A DNA stretch of 64,000 nucleotides from Chryseobacterium sp. FP211-J200 (lineage in GTDB: Bacteria > Bacteroidota > Bacteroidia > Flavobacteriales > Weeksellaceae), in assembly GCF_001643375.1 (NCBI RefSeq), contig NZ_LSHB01000030.1, positions 25,160-89,159 of the forward strand, written 5' to 3'. This document shows, piece after piece, positions 26,088-35,724 of the stretch. How positions within the stretch are numbered: position 1 is the stretch's first letter; every line of letters starts with the position of its first letter. Made by a program: the position numbers and the translations under genes. A model generated the notes under the pieces. That model did not search any database, was not told the DNA's origin, and was given only the letters and a program-made list of their open reading frames with translations.

Positions 26088-27821
26088 TTAAATACTCCAT
26101 CTTTCAAAAATAAATTTTGAGATCTTCTTTCCTCTTTCTCTAATAGTTTTTTCGTTCCAATCTTCATAATAAAAAAGTTGCCTTTCACTCTCTAAATTAG
26201 ATTTTTGATAAATGTTTTTTTTCTGTAAAAAACTTTTATTATTTAAAACACTATTATCAAAAGTAAGTACTAAATTACCAAATGATTGGCTATTAGGTGC
26301 TTCTGTGAAACCGGGCTGTAATTTTTGAGGCAAAATATGTTCAATAGAAATTTTTTTATTAGCAAAAAATTCATTGAGTGATCCAATATTGTATTTAAAT
26401 TTTAAATCTTTTTGTAAATAAGTTTCGTAGTCATATAATAATAATTTCACAGTATTATCGCTAAGAACTTTATAAGCATTATTATTTATAATTGAATTTC
26501 TAATTTCAGTTGTATTAGAATTCTTAGTAACAAGCAACCTTAATTCTTTTTTTAAATCTGTAAAATTCAATTTATTGACAAATATCCTATGAGCAAAATC
26601 ATTGATAACTGAATTTCCAGTATTTGATTTTCTATTACCAAAAACGTAAATCTTTAAACTGAAAATTTCTAAAATTTCACATATTGGTATTAAAAAATCT
26701 TTTTTAAAACCTCTATGTGATAAAATAGAGAGAAACAATGGTAAAAAAGTTTCAGTTTTTCCTAAAATATCCAATCTTAATAAAGCGCAATTAATCTCTT
26801 CATTTTCAAAATTCCTATTTAATAACATTGCATAATTAGAAGAACATCTGTGTAAAAATTTTGAAAACTGTTCAATTTCATCTAATTTTTTATTCATCAG
26901 AGGCTTATTATTATCAAATAAGCTACCTATTTTTAAAACCTCTCTTTGTGAAATCATATCTTTCACTCTTTGATGGATATCATTAATATTTCTAGTTTCT
27001 CCTTTATAAATAATATAAGAATCTTTCAAAAATTGATTTTCAATTCTTACTGATCCTCCATTATCTATTTGCATAAGCTCAGTGAAAATTTCTCCAAATT
27101 TTTTATTTATTTCTTTGGCTAGAGATTTATCGTTAAGTTTATGAGATAAATAAATTAAATAATTTTTTATTTTATCAATATCAGAAAGCGGCAATCCCCT
27201 ATCGTTCATTGTTTCGAAAATTAATCCAACTTCACTCTCCTCCTCCAATTCGAATACATTGAGCTTAAATTTTGATAATAAATTTCGTCTTACATTTATA
27301 ATAGATTTAATAGAAGATTTATTAAAGTAATTATCAAAAAAGAGTCTAGCGTTCAATAGATTTTTTTGGCTTTTAGTTGCTGCTCTATCTTTATTTTGTT
27401 TTAAATTATTTATGTTATTTTCATTTAATAAATAATTAAAAAATTCTTGATCGTTTTTATTATTTAATCTTAAAAGAGGTTTCCCTTTATATATAACTTG
27501 CTTGATTATTTCATCATCAGCTTTTGCCTTATCTATCTCAAATATTTTATAGTACAAGCTAATTAAAAATATGTGTATCGAAGTAATTCGCTGTTGACCA
27601 TCAACAATATCATATTTATTTTTATCACTTATGCCTATAAGCTCACTGCCACTTTTTATTAATGTTACAGTACCTACATAATGTTCTTTAATATATTCGA
27701 CATCACTAAGATCATTTACAAAATCTGTTAATTGTTCATTACCCCAAGAATATCCTCTTTGATATTCAGGAATTACAAAAATTCCATAGTTTAAAAATGT
27801 ATCAATAGAATCAAATTTCAT
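26088..27821 (-). CDS. GmrSD-like DUF262/DUF1524 protein, putative type IV restriction enzyme
   Basis: A 577-residue protein that joins both halves of a GmrSD-type system. The N-terminal DUF262 (GmrS-like) domain has IPEYQRGYSWG (17-27), YVGTVTL and DIVDGQQRIT (71-80), the predicted ParB-like nucleotide-binding motif, then FETMNDRGLPLSDIDKIKNYL. The C-terminal DUF1524 (GmrD, HNH nuclease-like) domain has SIEHILPQ (492-499) and SFGNLVLTFDNSVLNNKSF. GmrSD cuts phage DNA with modified cytosines, and related proteins act in other defence systems. It is visibly richer in A and T than its neighbours, stands alone between sulP and prfC, and was probably acquired horizontally. Activity is not proven. 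Confidence 0.85.
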   Translation of the reverse strand: MKFDSIDTFLNYGIFVIPEYQRGYSWGNEQLTDFVNDLSDVEYIKEHYVGTVTLIKSGSELIGISDKNKYDIVDGQQRITSIHIFLISLYYKIFEIDKAKADDEIIKQVIYKGKPLLRLNNKNDQEFFNYLLNENNINNLKQNKDRAATKSQKNLLNARLFFDNYFNKSSIKSIINVRRNLLSKFKLNVFELEEESEVGLIFETMNDRGLPLSDIDKIKNYLIYLSHKLNDKSLAKEINKKFGEIFTELMQIDNGGSVRIENQFLKDSYIIYKGETRNINDIHQRVKDMISQREVLKIGSLFDNNKPLMNKKLDEIEQFSKFLHRCSSNYAMLLNRNFENEEINCALLRLDILGKTETFLPLFLSILSHRGFKKDFLIPICEILEIFSLKIYVFGNRKSNTGNSVINDFAHRIFVNKLNFTDLKKELRLLVTKNSNTTEIRNSIINNNAYKVLSDNTVKLLLYDYETYLQKDLKFKYNIGSLNEFFANKKISIEHILPQKLQPGFTEAPNSQSFGNLVLTFDNSVLNNKSFLQKKNIYQKSNLESERQLFYYEDWNEKTIRERGKKISKFIFERWSI

Positions 27822-27927
27822 AGTTATTGTTTTACCAAAATTACAAAAAAAACAGTAATAAATTTTTAAAATATAGACCTTTCAGAATTCGATAAAAAAC
27901 ACGATTTTTGCAGTCTCAAATTTTATT

Positions 27928-29523
27928 ATGTCTTTAGAACAAGAAATCAGCAGGAGAAAAACTTTCGGGATCATCTCTCACCCCGATGCGGGAAAAACGA
28001 CGCTTACAGAGAAACTTCTTCTTTTTGGAGGAGCGATCCAGGAAGCGGGCGCGGTAAAATCCAACAAGATCAAAAAAGGAGCAACCTCCGATTTTATGGA
28101 GATCGAGCGTCAAAGAGGGATTTCCGTAGCGACCTCAGTTTTGGCTTTTGAATATAAAGGCCACAAGATCAATATTTTGGATACGCCGGGTCACAAGGAT
28201 TTTGCTGAAGACACTTACAGAACTTTGACGGCCGTTGACTCTGTGATCGTCGTGATAGACGTTGCAAAAGGGGTTGAGGAACAGACGGAAAAGTTGGTTC
28301 AGGTTTGTAGAATGCGAAATATTCCGATGCTGGTTTTCATCAATAAATTGGACCGTGAAGGTAAAGATGCCTTCGATCTTCTGGATGAAGTGGAACAGAA
28401 ATTGGGTCTTCGCGTGACGCCACTTTCCTTGCCAATTGGTATGGGAGCGGACTTCCAAGGGATCTATAATATTTGGGAAAATAATATCCAATTATTTTTG
28501 GAAGAGAAAAAACAGAAAGTTGGTGAGGCGATCAAGTTTGACGACATCAATGATGCTCAAATTGATGAGTTGGTTGGTGCAAAAGCCGCTGCGACGCTTC
28601 GTGAGGAATTGGAATTGGTAGAATCTGTCTATCCGGAATTTGACCGCGACGATTATATGAATGGCGATCTGCAACCGGTTTTCTTCGGTTCTGCATTGAA
28701 TAATTTTGGAGTGAGAGAATTGTTGGATGCTTTCATCGAGATTGCGCCGAAGCCTCAGCCAAAGGAAAGTTCGACAAGAATTGTAAAACCTGAAGAGAAA
28801 AATTTCACTGGATTTGTGTTCAAGATCCACGCAAATATGGATCCGAAACACAGAGACCGTCTGGCGTTTGTGAAAATCGTTTCCGGAACTTTCAAAAGAA
28901 ATGAGAATTATCTGCTTGTAAGAGAAGGCAAAAAGATGAAGTTCTCCTCTCCCAACGCTTTCTTTGCGGACAAAAAAGAAGTTGTGGACGAGAGTTTCCC
29001 AGGCGATATCGTGGGACTTCACGATACTGGAAATTTCAGAATTGGCGATACTTTGACGGCTGGTGAGAAGATCAGTTTCAAAGGAATCCCCAATTTTTCT
29101 CCGGAACATTTCCGTTACATCAACAACGATGATCCGTTGAAAGCGAAACAGTTGGCCAAAGGAATTGACCAGCTGATGGACGAAGGTGTTGCTCAGCTTT
29201 TCACTTTGACGATGAACAACAGAAAGATCATTGGAACAGTTGGAGCGCTACAGTACGAGGTTATCCAATACCGTTTGGAGCACGAATATGGCGCAAAATG
29301 TAACTACGAACCAATCGGAATCCATAAAGCTTGTTGGGTGGAAGCGGACGAAAGGTCTGAGGAATTCCAGGAATTTGCAAGATTGAAACAAAGATTCCTA
29401 GCGAGAGATAAATATGACCAATTGGTTTTCCTTGCAGATTCATCTTTCACGATCGTGATGACGCAGGAGAAGTTTCCGAATGTGAAGTTGCATTTTATCA
29501 GTGAGTTTAATAATGCAAATTAG
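27928..29523 (+). CDS. prfC: Peptide chain release factor 3
   Basis: A 531-residue translational GTPase of the RF3 group. G1 is GIISHPDAGKTTLTEKLLLFGG (residues 14-35). Switch I contains KKGATSDFMEIERQRGISV. G3 is DTPGHKDFAEDTYRTL, and G4 is FINKLDREGKDAFDL. RF3 removes RF1/RF2 from the ribosome after termination, using GTP hydrolysis. The KKGATSDF motif and the C-terminal segment with YRLEHEYGAKCNYEPIG separate it from EF-G. A terminator hairpin follows the stop. Confidence 0.97.
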   Translation: MSLEQEISRRKTFGIISHPDAGKTTLTEKLLLFGGAIQEAGAVKSNKIKKGATSDFMEIERQRGISVATSVLAFEYKGHKINILDTPGHKDFAEDTYRTLTAVDSVIVVIDVAKGVEEQTEKLVQVCRMRNIPMLVFINKLDREGKDAFDLLDEVEQKLGLRVTPLSLPIGMGADFQGIYNIWENNIQLFLEEKKQKVGEAIKFDDINDAQIDELVGAKAAATLREELELVESVYPEFDRDDYMNGDLQPVFFGSALNNFGVRELLDAFIEIAPKPQPKESSTRIVKPEEKNFTGFVFKIHANMDPKHRDRLAFVKIVSGTFKRNENYLLVREGKKMKFSSPNAFFADKKEVVDESFPGDIVGLHDTGNFRIGDTLTAGEKISFKGIPNFSPEHFRYINNDDPLKAKQLAKGIDQLMDEGVAQLFTLTMNNRKIIGTVGALQYEVIQYRLEHEYGAKCNYEPIGIHKACWVEADERSEEFQEFARLKQRFLARDKYDQLVFLADSSFTIVMTQEKFPNVKLHFISEFNNAN

Positions 29524-29532
29524 AATATACAT

Positions 29533-29560
29533 AAGCATCCAACATTTGGGTGCTTTTTTT
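29533..29560 (+). terminator. Intrinsic terminator of prfC
   Basis: A 10-bp stem (AAGCATCCAA / TTGGGTGCTT, one G-U pair) is followed by seven T, just after the prfC stop. Confidence 0.85.
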
Positions 29561-29582
29561 ATAAATCCTTTGCAAATCGAAT

Positions 29583-30389
29583 TTAATTCAAATATGCCTT
29601 CACTTCGTCTATATTATTATCATTAAAAATCAAATGTATTATAATTGGCATTTTGCCTTTTCTGTAAAGTAAAGCCAGCACCAGATTTCCATTGATTTTT
29701 GATTTTGTATCGATGATAACATTTTCCCGATCGGGGGAATTGATACTCAGATATCTTTTGCTCAAATGCTTTGTCTGAATTCCCAGTTTTCCAAAACCTT
29801 CGCTCAATTCGGACGAATAGAAACTCCAGTCGTCCATTGCCGTGAAGTATGCATCAGCTTCTGGTGAATTTTCATCTTTGAAGGTTTTTGTTTCCGGATC
29901 GAAGATGATCAGTCGGGTTTCCGAGATCGTCTCTATTTCTTTTGAATCTAGATTTTTTGGCGATTTGTAAGAAACGATCTGCATTGGATTTTCTATGGAA
30001 ATACCTTTTATGATGTTCCAGCCTTCATCAATCCTTCCAAATTCATTAAAGAAAAATGTGGTGTCGCCACGTTGTTTTCCAATCACATAATCTTCGTGCT
30101 CAATGTAATTTCCGTAGGTTTTGGTCTTCATCAATTCGGTAATAAAATCGCCGTCTGTATCAAATCTGGCCTGACCTTTGATCTCGCCATTTTTGAGATA
30201 CAAAACAGAACCGCCATTCGCAGAAAACAAATGTTGCACTTGATCTCTAGGACTTTCTGTGACTTGTTTATCTTGAACAACTAATGTATCTTTTTCCACC
30301 GATTTTTTAGTCGAAATCTCTTTCTCTTCTTTTTTGCAGGAGAGAGAAATGATGGAAATTATAATTAGGAAAGTGCTTTTAAGATTCAT
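29583..30389 (-). CDS. Lipoprotein of unknown function
   Basis: A 268-residue protein with lipobox SLSCKKEE (Cys18) and a lysine/glutamate-rich linker before the folded domain. The mature part has short strand repeats (GSVLYLKNGEIKGQARF, DTTFFFNEFGRIDEGW) but no domain I recognise. It is the last of three consecutive lipoprotein genes on the minus strand and lies 12 bp after the previous one, so it belongs to the same transcript. All three may form one envelope function that I cannot name. Confidence 0.65.
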   Translation of the reverse strand: MNLKSTFLIIISIISLSCKKEEKEISTKKSVEKDTLVVQDKQVTESPRDQVQHLFSANGGSVLYLKNGEIKGQARFDTDGDFITELMKTKTYGNYIEHEDYVIGKQRGDTTFFFNEFGRIDEGWNIIKGISIENPMQIVSYKSPKNLDSKEIETISETRLIIFDPETKTFKDENSPEADAYFTAMDDWSFYSSELSEGFGKLGIQTKHLSKRYLSINSPDRENVIIDTKSKINGNLVLALLYRKGKMPIIIHLIFNDNNIDEVKAYLN

Positions 30390-30401
30390 GCTCGATTGTT
30401 A

Positions 30402-32207
30402 TTAATAATTAATGACATCTTTTAAATTAGGAAATTCGAAGGCATTGTCGCCCACTTGAAATGAATTCATTTTGATAGGCTTGATCTTCTTATTTGTTTT
30501 TTGAGAGTCAATGACTTTGATCTCACCAGTGTCACAATTTTCTTTGGTTTTCTTATAAGTCGCATCACCTGTGCTGATGTTGTAATCAAATTTCACATCG
30601 TAGTCGCAGGGTGCTCCGTAATGTACAGAAGCTCCAATAAGATACCAATCTCCATTTTGAAAGCGAAAACGATGCGTGTACGCCCATTTGTCACGGCTGC
30701 CTCCAAAATGATCAATAACAATACTTTTTTTAGATATCGAGATGCCATCAAAGGGATTTCCCATCATTCCACCACTTCCCGATGTCAGTAAAGGAGCAGT
30801 GGTCTGATTCCAAAGTTTCCATTTTCCATTTTCTCTTTTGAAGATTGCGAGAACCTGCTCCGTGTCGCCGTCACTTATACTTGGCATTTCGTACACGGTC
30901 ACAGCTTCTTCCGCACCATCATCGTCCAGGTTTCCGTAGGCTGTAGCTTTTAATTTCCAATATTTTGGCGTAAAATCTTTGATGTCCTCAGCGACTTTCT
31001 TAGTAATTTCGGTATCATAATTATCACTGTCAATGGCTTGCTTTTTTTCATCGAGTTGAGCTTGGTTTTTGTCAGCAGCGTTCGGGATATCAGCTCTTAT
31101 TTTATTGATGATCTCTGGAATTTTCGGAAGCGTGAAAGATTGTTCTTTGGTGTCGGAATTATAATAAGTTATTTCGCGGTATTCGACCGTCAGCAATTTT
31201 TTCTTTTGGAGAACGCCATTATTAGTATCGCTGTAATAGATCTTTTTTACGACCCAATTATTTTCCTTATCATAGTGATATTCATTTTCAAAGCGTCCGC
31301 CAATTGAACCGTCATAAAAAGTAGTTTGATCAAAGGTCAGATTTCCATATTGATCATATTTGGTCAATTTTTTTGAACCCACTTCTGTTCCTTTTTGCTG
31401 GTAGATTGTTTCTGTACTCTCGGTATAATCTGAGTTATAATCGAATTCGATCTTACGTTCCAAACCTTCTTCATTGTGCCAGATCTCAGAGATCAAGTGT
31501 CCCTTTTTATCGTATTTGAAAAACACTTTTCGTCCGGGGAAAACATAGCCATCAATTTCATCTACTTTGAAAATGCCGTCTTGAAGCGATAACTTTTGAA
31601 ATTTGGATTGAAAAAGTGGCGAAACCTTTGTTAGATTTTTATCAGTAAAACTGTAGATCTTATCAGGATTTTTATTTGAGTCTTCGTCAATTTCCGAAAT
31701 GGTAATTTTCTTTTGATCAGCTGAATCTTTTATTTTATAAGTGATGTATTTTTCGAATGTTGTTTTATCTGCATTTTTCTCCAGCCCAATTTCTTCAGAA
31801 AGGATTCCATCTTTGTCATAAAAAAGCCAGGCAGAATTCAGGGATTTTCCGTATTCGCCTTTGTTTTGAATTTCTCTCAAGATCAAATGATTAGAAGTTT
31901 CATCGTAATAATATTTGGTCTCAAAATTTTGAGCTTTGTGAAAACTCCTTCTTCCATCTTTTCGATAGATCGTGTAATCTTGCAAACCGACCGTTTTTCC
32001 TTCAACGGTTTTCTTTTCAGATGATTTTTGATAGTTGTCCGACGAATAATTTTTGACCGAATAGACCTGACCTTGGAACTTCCCCTTTTCTTCCAATGAT
32101 TCTCTTATTGGAAAATTGTCCAGATTTTCGTTGATCAATTTGCTGGAAGTTTTTTGTGAACATGCCAAAGTACTCAGAAAAATAATTGAAAAGAAAAATA
32201 ATTTCAT
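30402..32207 (-). CDS. Large lipoprotein with YD-like repeats
   Basis: Taken from the ATG at 32207 (MKLFFFSIIFLSTLACSQK, lipobox LSTLAC), giving 601 residues. An in-frame ATG six codons upstream (32225) would abut the previous stop but gives a less typical signal peptide. Residues about 60-370 contain repeated tyrosine/aspartate motifs such as YDKDGILSEEI, KYDKKGHLISEIW, KYDQYGNLTFDQ and HYDKENNWVVKKIYY, which resemble YD/RHS-type repeats or the MORN-like toxin-antitoxin helper repeats. The last part (AYGNLDDDGAEEAVTVYEMP) looks like a calcium-binding VCBS-type strand. No enzyme motif is evident. Confidence 0.65.
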   Translation of the reverse strand: MKLFFFSIIFLSTLACSQKTSSKLINENLDNFPIRESLEEKGKFQGQVYSVKNYSSDNYQKSSEKKTVEGKTVGLQDYTIYRKDGRRSFHKAQNFETKYYYDETSNHLILREIQNKGEYGKSLNSAWLFYDKDGILSEEIGLEKNADKTTFEKYITYKIKDSADQKKITISEIDEDSNKNPDKIYSFTDKNLTKVSPLFQSKFQKLSLQDGIFKVDEIDGYVFPGRKVFFKYDKKGHLISEIWHNEEGLERKIEFDYNSDYTESTETIYQQKGTEVGSKKLTKYDQYGNLTFDQTTFYDGSIGGRFENEYHYDKENNWVVKKIYYSDTNNGVLQKKKLLTVEYREITYYNSDTKEQSFTLPKIPEIINKIRADIPNAADKNQAQLDEKKQAIDSDNYDTEITKKVAEDIKDFTPKYWKLKATAYGNLDDDGAEEAVTVYEMPSISDGDTEQVLAIFKRENGKWKLWNQTTAPLLTSGSGGMMGNPFDGISISKKSIVIDHFGGSRDKWAYTHRFRFQNGDWYLIGASVHYGAPCDYDVKFDYNISTGDATYKKTKENCDTGEIKVIDSQKTNKKIKPIKMNSFQVGDNAFEFPNLKDVINY

Positions 32208-32225
32208 CACTTTAATATTTATCAT

Positions 32226-33218
32226 CTAATGTCTATTATCACAGTCTTTGTATAGTTCAGGATAGGAATTGTCCAGAAACGTGATTGCACTGCAACCAAA
32301 AGACTGCGAAAAAAAACCAAAAACAACAGGCGGTTTTCCTTTGAAGAGATTCCCCGTCCATTGATTTTCATTAGTAGCATCATCTTCGACGTAATTGAGC
32401 GGATAAAATTCTGCACCTTCTCCTTTTGTGATGGTTTTATCCATGATCACTTTTCCTCCTTTGATGACGACCAGTTTCCGTTCTCTGATCTCATTTTCGG
32501 ACGTCAGATCCTGAAGATAGCAATCCAGATTTCCAACCTTGTATTGATAGGTTTTTCCCAGTTTAAGCTTCGAAGCTATCTTGACGGGGAAATCTTTTGC
32601 GTTCGCATTTTTCCACTTTACAGGTTCTAATTTCTGCTCGGCAAAAGGATTTTCTTTTCCAAAATAAGCCAATGAATATTCGGTTTTATCCATAGATCTT
32701 TCACGGTCCACTTTCTCATACAACTGAAAACCGATCATGTAATCATCATCATATATCTCTTCACCTTCGCTGCTGTAGAAATTCAGGTTTGCAACAGCCT
32801 TCAGACTTTTGATTGGAAATTTATTCAAATGATTTTCCTTATAATTGTAGAGGTAAAGCGTATCATTTTCCGATAGTTTGGTTCCTTTGAGAAATTTTTC
32901 TCTGTAGAATGGCGGCAGCTCAAAATGTTTCAATTTTGCGAACGGGATATTCTTTTGATTTTTTATGATGTCAGGAGGAACCGTGATAGAATCCATATAA
33001 ACATCAGACAATGAAACGAATATATCATTCACCTCACCATTTTCCATCGTATATAGATCATAAATATGAAAATTATCAAAACTGATTTTTTTCTCAGAAA
33101 TTGTGTCTTTTTTTACTTCAATTTTCTGAGGGATTTCTTTCTTGGCTTGCTTGCTCTCAACTTTTTTACAAGAAAAAAACAGCATTGAGATTGATAGGTA
33201 AAGAAGTGCTTTTGTCAT
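32226..33218 (-). CDS. Lipoprotein of unknown function
   Basis: A 330-residue protein with lipobox ISMLFFSCKK, a lysine-rich linker and a beta-rich mature domain of unknown family. Its stop directly adjoins the upstream possible start of the next lipoprotein gene, so the three genes are transcribed together. It starts 8 bp from the divergent DUF4956 gene, so the two promoters must overlap their coding ends. It has no visible enzyme motif. Confidence 0.65.
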   Translation of the reverse strand: MTKALLYLSISMLFFSCKKVESKQAKKEIPQKIEVKKDTISEKKISFDNFHIYDLYTMENGEVNDIFVSLSDVYMDSITVPPDIIKNQKNIPFAKLKHFELPPFYREKFLKGTKLSENDTLYLYNYKENHLNKFPIKSLKAVANLNFYSSEGEEIYDDDYMIGFQLYEKVDRERSMDKTEYSLAYFGKENPFAEQKLEPVKWKNANAKDFPVKIASKLKLGKTYQYKVGNLDCYLQDLTSENEIRERKLVVIKGGKVIMDKTITKGEGAEFYPLNYVEDDATNENQWTGNLFKGKPPVVFGFFSQSFGCSAITFLDNSYPELYKDCDNRH

Positions 33219-33280
33219 GATGTACCTTGCGTTTTTCCAAATTTATCAATAAATATTTTATCTTTAAAGAAATTTTTAAC

Positions 33281-33838
33281 TTGGAAACACAAGAGATCAT
33301 CGAGCGTTTTGCCATTCTGTGCATTTCGATCGTCGCAATTTATTATTTCACGAACAAAAATAGAAGGTTCAGATTGCATCCACTTTTTAGCTTGGTCAGC
33401 ATTTGCACTTTTTTTATGTGTTTGATCTTCAAACAAGTGGAAATGACCGTGGGAATTGGATTTGGACTGTTTGCCGTTTTCTCGATTTTGCGATTCCGAA
33501 CTGAGAGTTTTTCAATCCAGACCATTATCTTTTTATTTGTATCCATCACGCTTTCTATGTTGGATATCCTTTTGCCCATCGACCATTTGGAGTTTTTGTT
33601 GGGAATCAATCTGGTAATCGTACTGTGTTATGTTTACCTTAATTTCCTCGAGAAAAAAACACCTTCTTCTTCTGAAAAGAATGTCATCGAGATCATCGTT
33701 TCTACAGATTTTATGAGCCTGGACGAAACTGAAAAGAGAGTATTCCTGTCCGAAAGGATCCAGTTCAAAACCTTCAGTTATCAGATCAAAACCATCAATC
33801 TGATCGAGAATGTCGTCATCATCAAAGTTTCCTATTAA
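33281..33838 (+). CDS. DUF4956 membrane protein
   Basis: The protein (185 residues from the TTG at 33281; another in-frame TTG at 33227 would add 18) has three to four hydrophobic helices and the DUF4956 signature GIGFGLFAVFSILRFRTESFSIQT, then a cytosolic C-terminal domain. Elsewhere DUF4956 genes often sit beside VTC-type polyphosphate polymerase or CotH kinase genes, but here the neighbour is a secreted PEP-synthase-like gene. The stop overlaps that convergent gene by 4 bp. The exact start is uncertain since neither candidate is ATG. Its role is unknown. Confidence 0.72.
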   Translation: METQEIIERFAILCISIVAIYYFTNKNRRFRLHPLFSLVSICTFFMCLIFKQVEMTVGIGFGLFAVFSILRFRTESFSIQTIIFLFVSITLSMLDILLPIDHLEFLLGINLVIVLCYVYLNFLEKKTPSSSEKNVIEIIVSTDFMSLDETEKRVFLSERIQFKTFSYQIKTINLIENVVIIKVSY

Positions 33839-35724
33839 TCCATATAAGCTCTTGCTTGCTTGATGTAAAGCGTTCTGTTTGCTCCAACGATTTTAAATTC
33901 GATATCCAAAGGCATTTGTTTATCAGCAATTTTATATTTCTTCCAGAGCGAGTACATTCTGCTTTCGATTTTCGGCGAAATTTTGAACAAGGTCTCTATT
34001 TCCGAAGTTTTAAGAATTGGTTTTTTATCATTAAGGCTCGATGTTGAGCGGTAATCCACACTCAGTTTATTATCCAGATAATTGAAGTTGTGAACATAGA
34101 ACTCGTCGCAAGTGACACCAATTTCTGGTTTCACAACGGATTCTTCCCCTTTTTGAACATTGACTGTGATGCCTTTGTACTCGTTGCGGTAAATATTTTT
34201 TGTAATCAGAACGCCATTTGCCAATTCATCTGGAAACGAACGGTGAACCAGAATTCCCATTGCGCAAGACAAGTGATCGATATTGAAGATTTCTCGCTCG
34301 TGGTAAGCTCTCTCATTCCAAAAACTTGCCCAAACATCCAGGATCGCTTTCTCAACCGTTTTCACTGAGTCGCCCAATTTTGCCGATTTGGAATCATATA
34401 AACCAGCACCATTGAAACCGGCGAGATCTTCCGCATTGGTAGAAGAACGGAATTTGAAATTCTTGAATTCACTCTGCTGATTTAAAGTATTCGTTACCAA
34501 ATTGATAAGTTCAGGGTCAACTTTCGATTTCTTGATGGTTTTTCTTAAGGCCTTTAATTTTTCATCAATAAGTCTAATTGAATCTTTGGGAAGCGCAAGG
34601 ATCTCGCTAATTTCCTTATCAAAATGATTATTTTTGATGTGTTCATCATAGTAATAGAAAGGAATCGCGTAAGCATACTCAGGCGTTTTGAAGTTTTTCA
34701 ATTCCTTTTCCACGATTTTCAAAAGTCCAAGATTCGTGGCTTTGGAACCAATGATATTTTGTGGACTTGTTGGCAAAGTTTTATTGAGATCGATGAGATC
34801 TTTAACTTCAAGATTCTTTGTAAGCGTAATTCTGGGTTTTGCTTTTGTGATTTTGATCGGCTTTGTTGTTAGATTCAATTTATAGTTGTCATCGTTCACG
34901 ACCAGTTCTACTTTTTTATCGATCAGATTATTGATCTTGTTCTTCGAAAAAGCTTCTGTATCTACGTACAAAGGAATATTTCTATTTTTCGCCAAGAGAA
35001 CCAAATGACTCAACGGTGTTTGAAATTCCGTAACGATGATTGCTTTTACATTCGGGATAATCTCCGGCGTCGAGTTGATAATGATGATCTCATTCTCATT
35101 CGGATAGAATTTTGGATTTGATTTCAAGTCATATTTCTTCAAAATCCCAATCGCACTACCCTTTTCCACAGATTGCTCTGTAAGATTTTGGAAAATAAAA
35201 TCAGAATAAACAGTTGGGATCTTCAAAGTCTGTTTTTGATTGAGCGCGATCAATCTTGGTGTGCTCAGGTAGAATTTGACCTTTGAACCAAAGAACACAT
35301 TCTTTTTGACTTCATTAAAGAAAAACTGAATGAGTTGCGCATTCATCTGGTCGGAAGCTGCCAATTCCAAAACCCAATCGTCGGATTTTTCTATGTAATT
35401 GAGATTTCCCAAAAGATACCTTCTATAGCCAGTTCCATTGTAACTGACGTCATTAAAAGATTCCAAACCAGCCGGAAATCCAAGCACTTCTTCACAGAAA
35501 TTATGATGGTATTTGTACTTCACGCTATTGAAAAAGTACATCTTTTTTGAAGGATGATCATAAACGACTTTTACAGATTTGATGTTGGTAAATTTGTCCG
35601 TCAACGGTTTTCCAGCCAAATTGATGAACTGCTGTTTTTGCGTGATCGAATGAACAAAATCCTTTTGAGCAAAGAAAAATACGGAAGTCAGAAAATAAAA
35701 TAGGATCAATAACTTTTTCATCAT
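33835..35724 (-). CDS. Secreted PEP-synthase/pyruvate phosphate dikinase-like protein with swapped domain order
   Basis: A 629-residue protein with a signal peptide (ILFYFLTSVFFFAQK). Residues about 215-280 look like a phosphohistidine swivel domain with VTEFQTPLSHLVLLAK (His240), as in PEP-utilising enzymes. Residues 320-629 are the ATP-grasp nucleotide-binding domain, with IGSKATNLGLL near 326, KFRSSTNAEDLAGFNGAGLY near 424 and AMGILVHRSF near 488. In PEP synthase the ATP-grasp comes first and the swivel follows; here the order is reversed, and the PEP/pyruvate barrel is missing. ATP is not expected outside the cytosol, so the substrate or the location is a puzzle. Confidence 0.75.
   Translation of the reverse strand: MMKKLLILFYFLTSVFFFAQKDFVHSITQKQQFINLAGKPLTDKFTNIKSVKVVYDHPSKKMYFFNSVKYKYHHNFCEEVLGFPAGLESFNDVSYNGTGYRRYLLGNLNYIEKSDDWVLELAASDQMNAQLIQFFFNEVKKNVFFGSKVKFYLSTPRLIALNQKQTLKIPTVYSDFIFQNLTEQSVEKGSAIGILKKYDLKSNPKFYPNENEIIIINSTPEIIPNVKAIIVTEFQTPLSHLVLLAKNRNIPLYVDTEAFSKNKINNLIDKKVELVVNDDNYKLNLTTKPIKITKAKPRITLTKNLEVKDLIDLNKTLPTSPQNIIGSKATNLGLLKIVEKELKNFKTPEYAYAIPFYYYDEHIKNNHFDKEISEILALPKDSIRLIDEKLKALRKTIKKSKVDPELINLVTNTLNQQSEFKNFKFRSSTNAEDLAGFNGAGLYDSKSAKLGDSVKTVEKAILDVWASFWNERAYHEREIFNIDHLSCAMGILVHRSFPDELANGVLITKNIYRNEYKGITVNVQKGEESVVKPEIGVTCDEFYVHNFNYLDNKLSVDYRSTSSLNDKKPILKTSEIETLFKISPKIESRMYSLWKKYKIADKQMPLDIEFKIVGANRTLYIKQARAYMD

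Noticed and set aside
28492..29109. 205-codon antisense frame inside prfC
   Set aside because: It has no recognisable domain and its composition is the reverse reading of a conserved GTPase.
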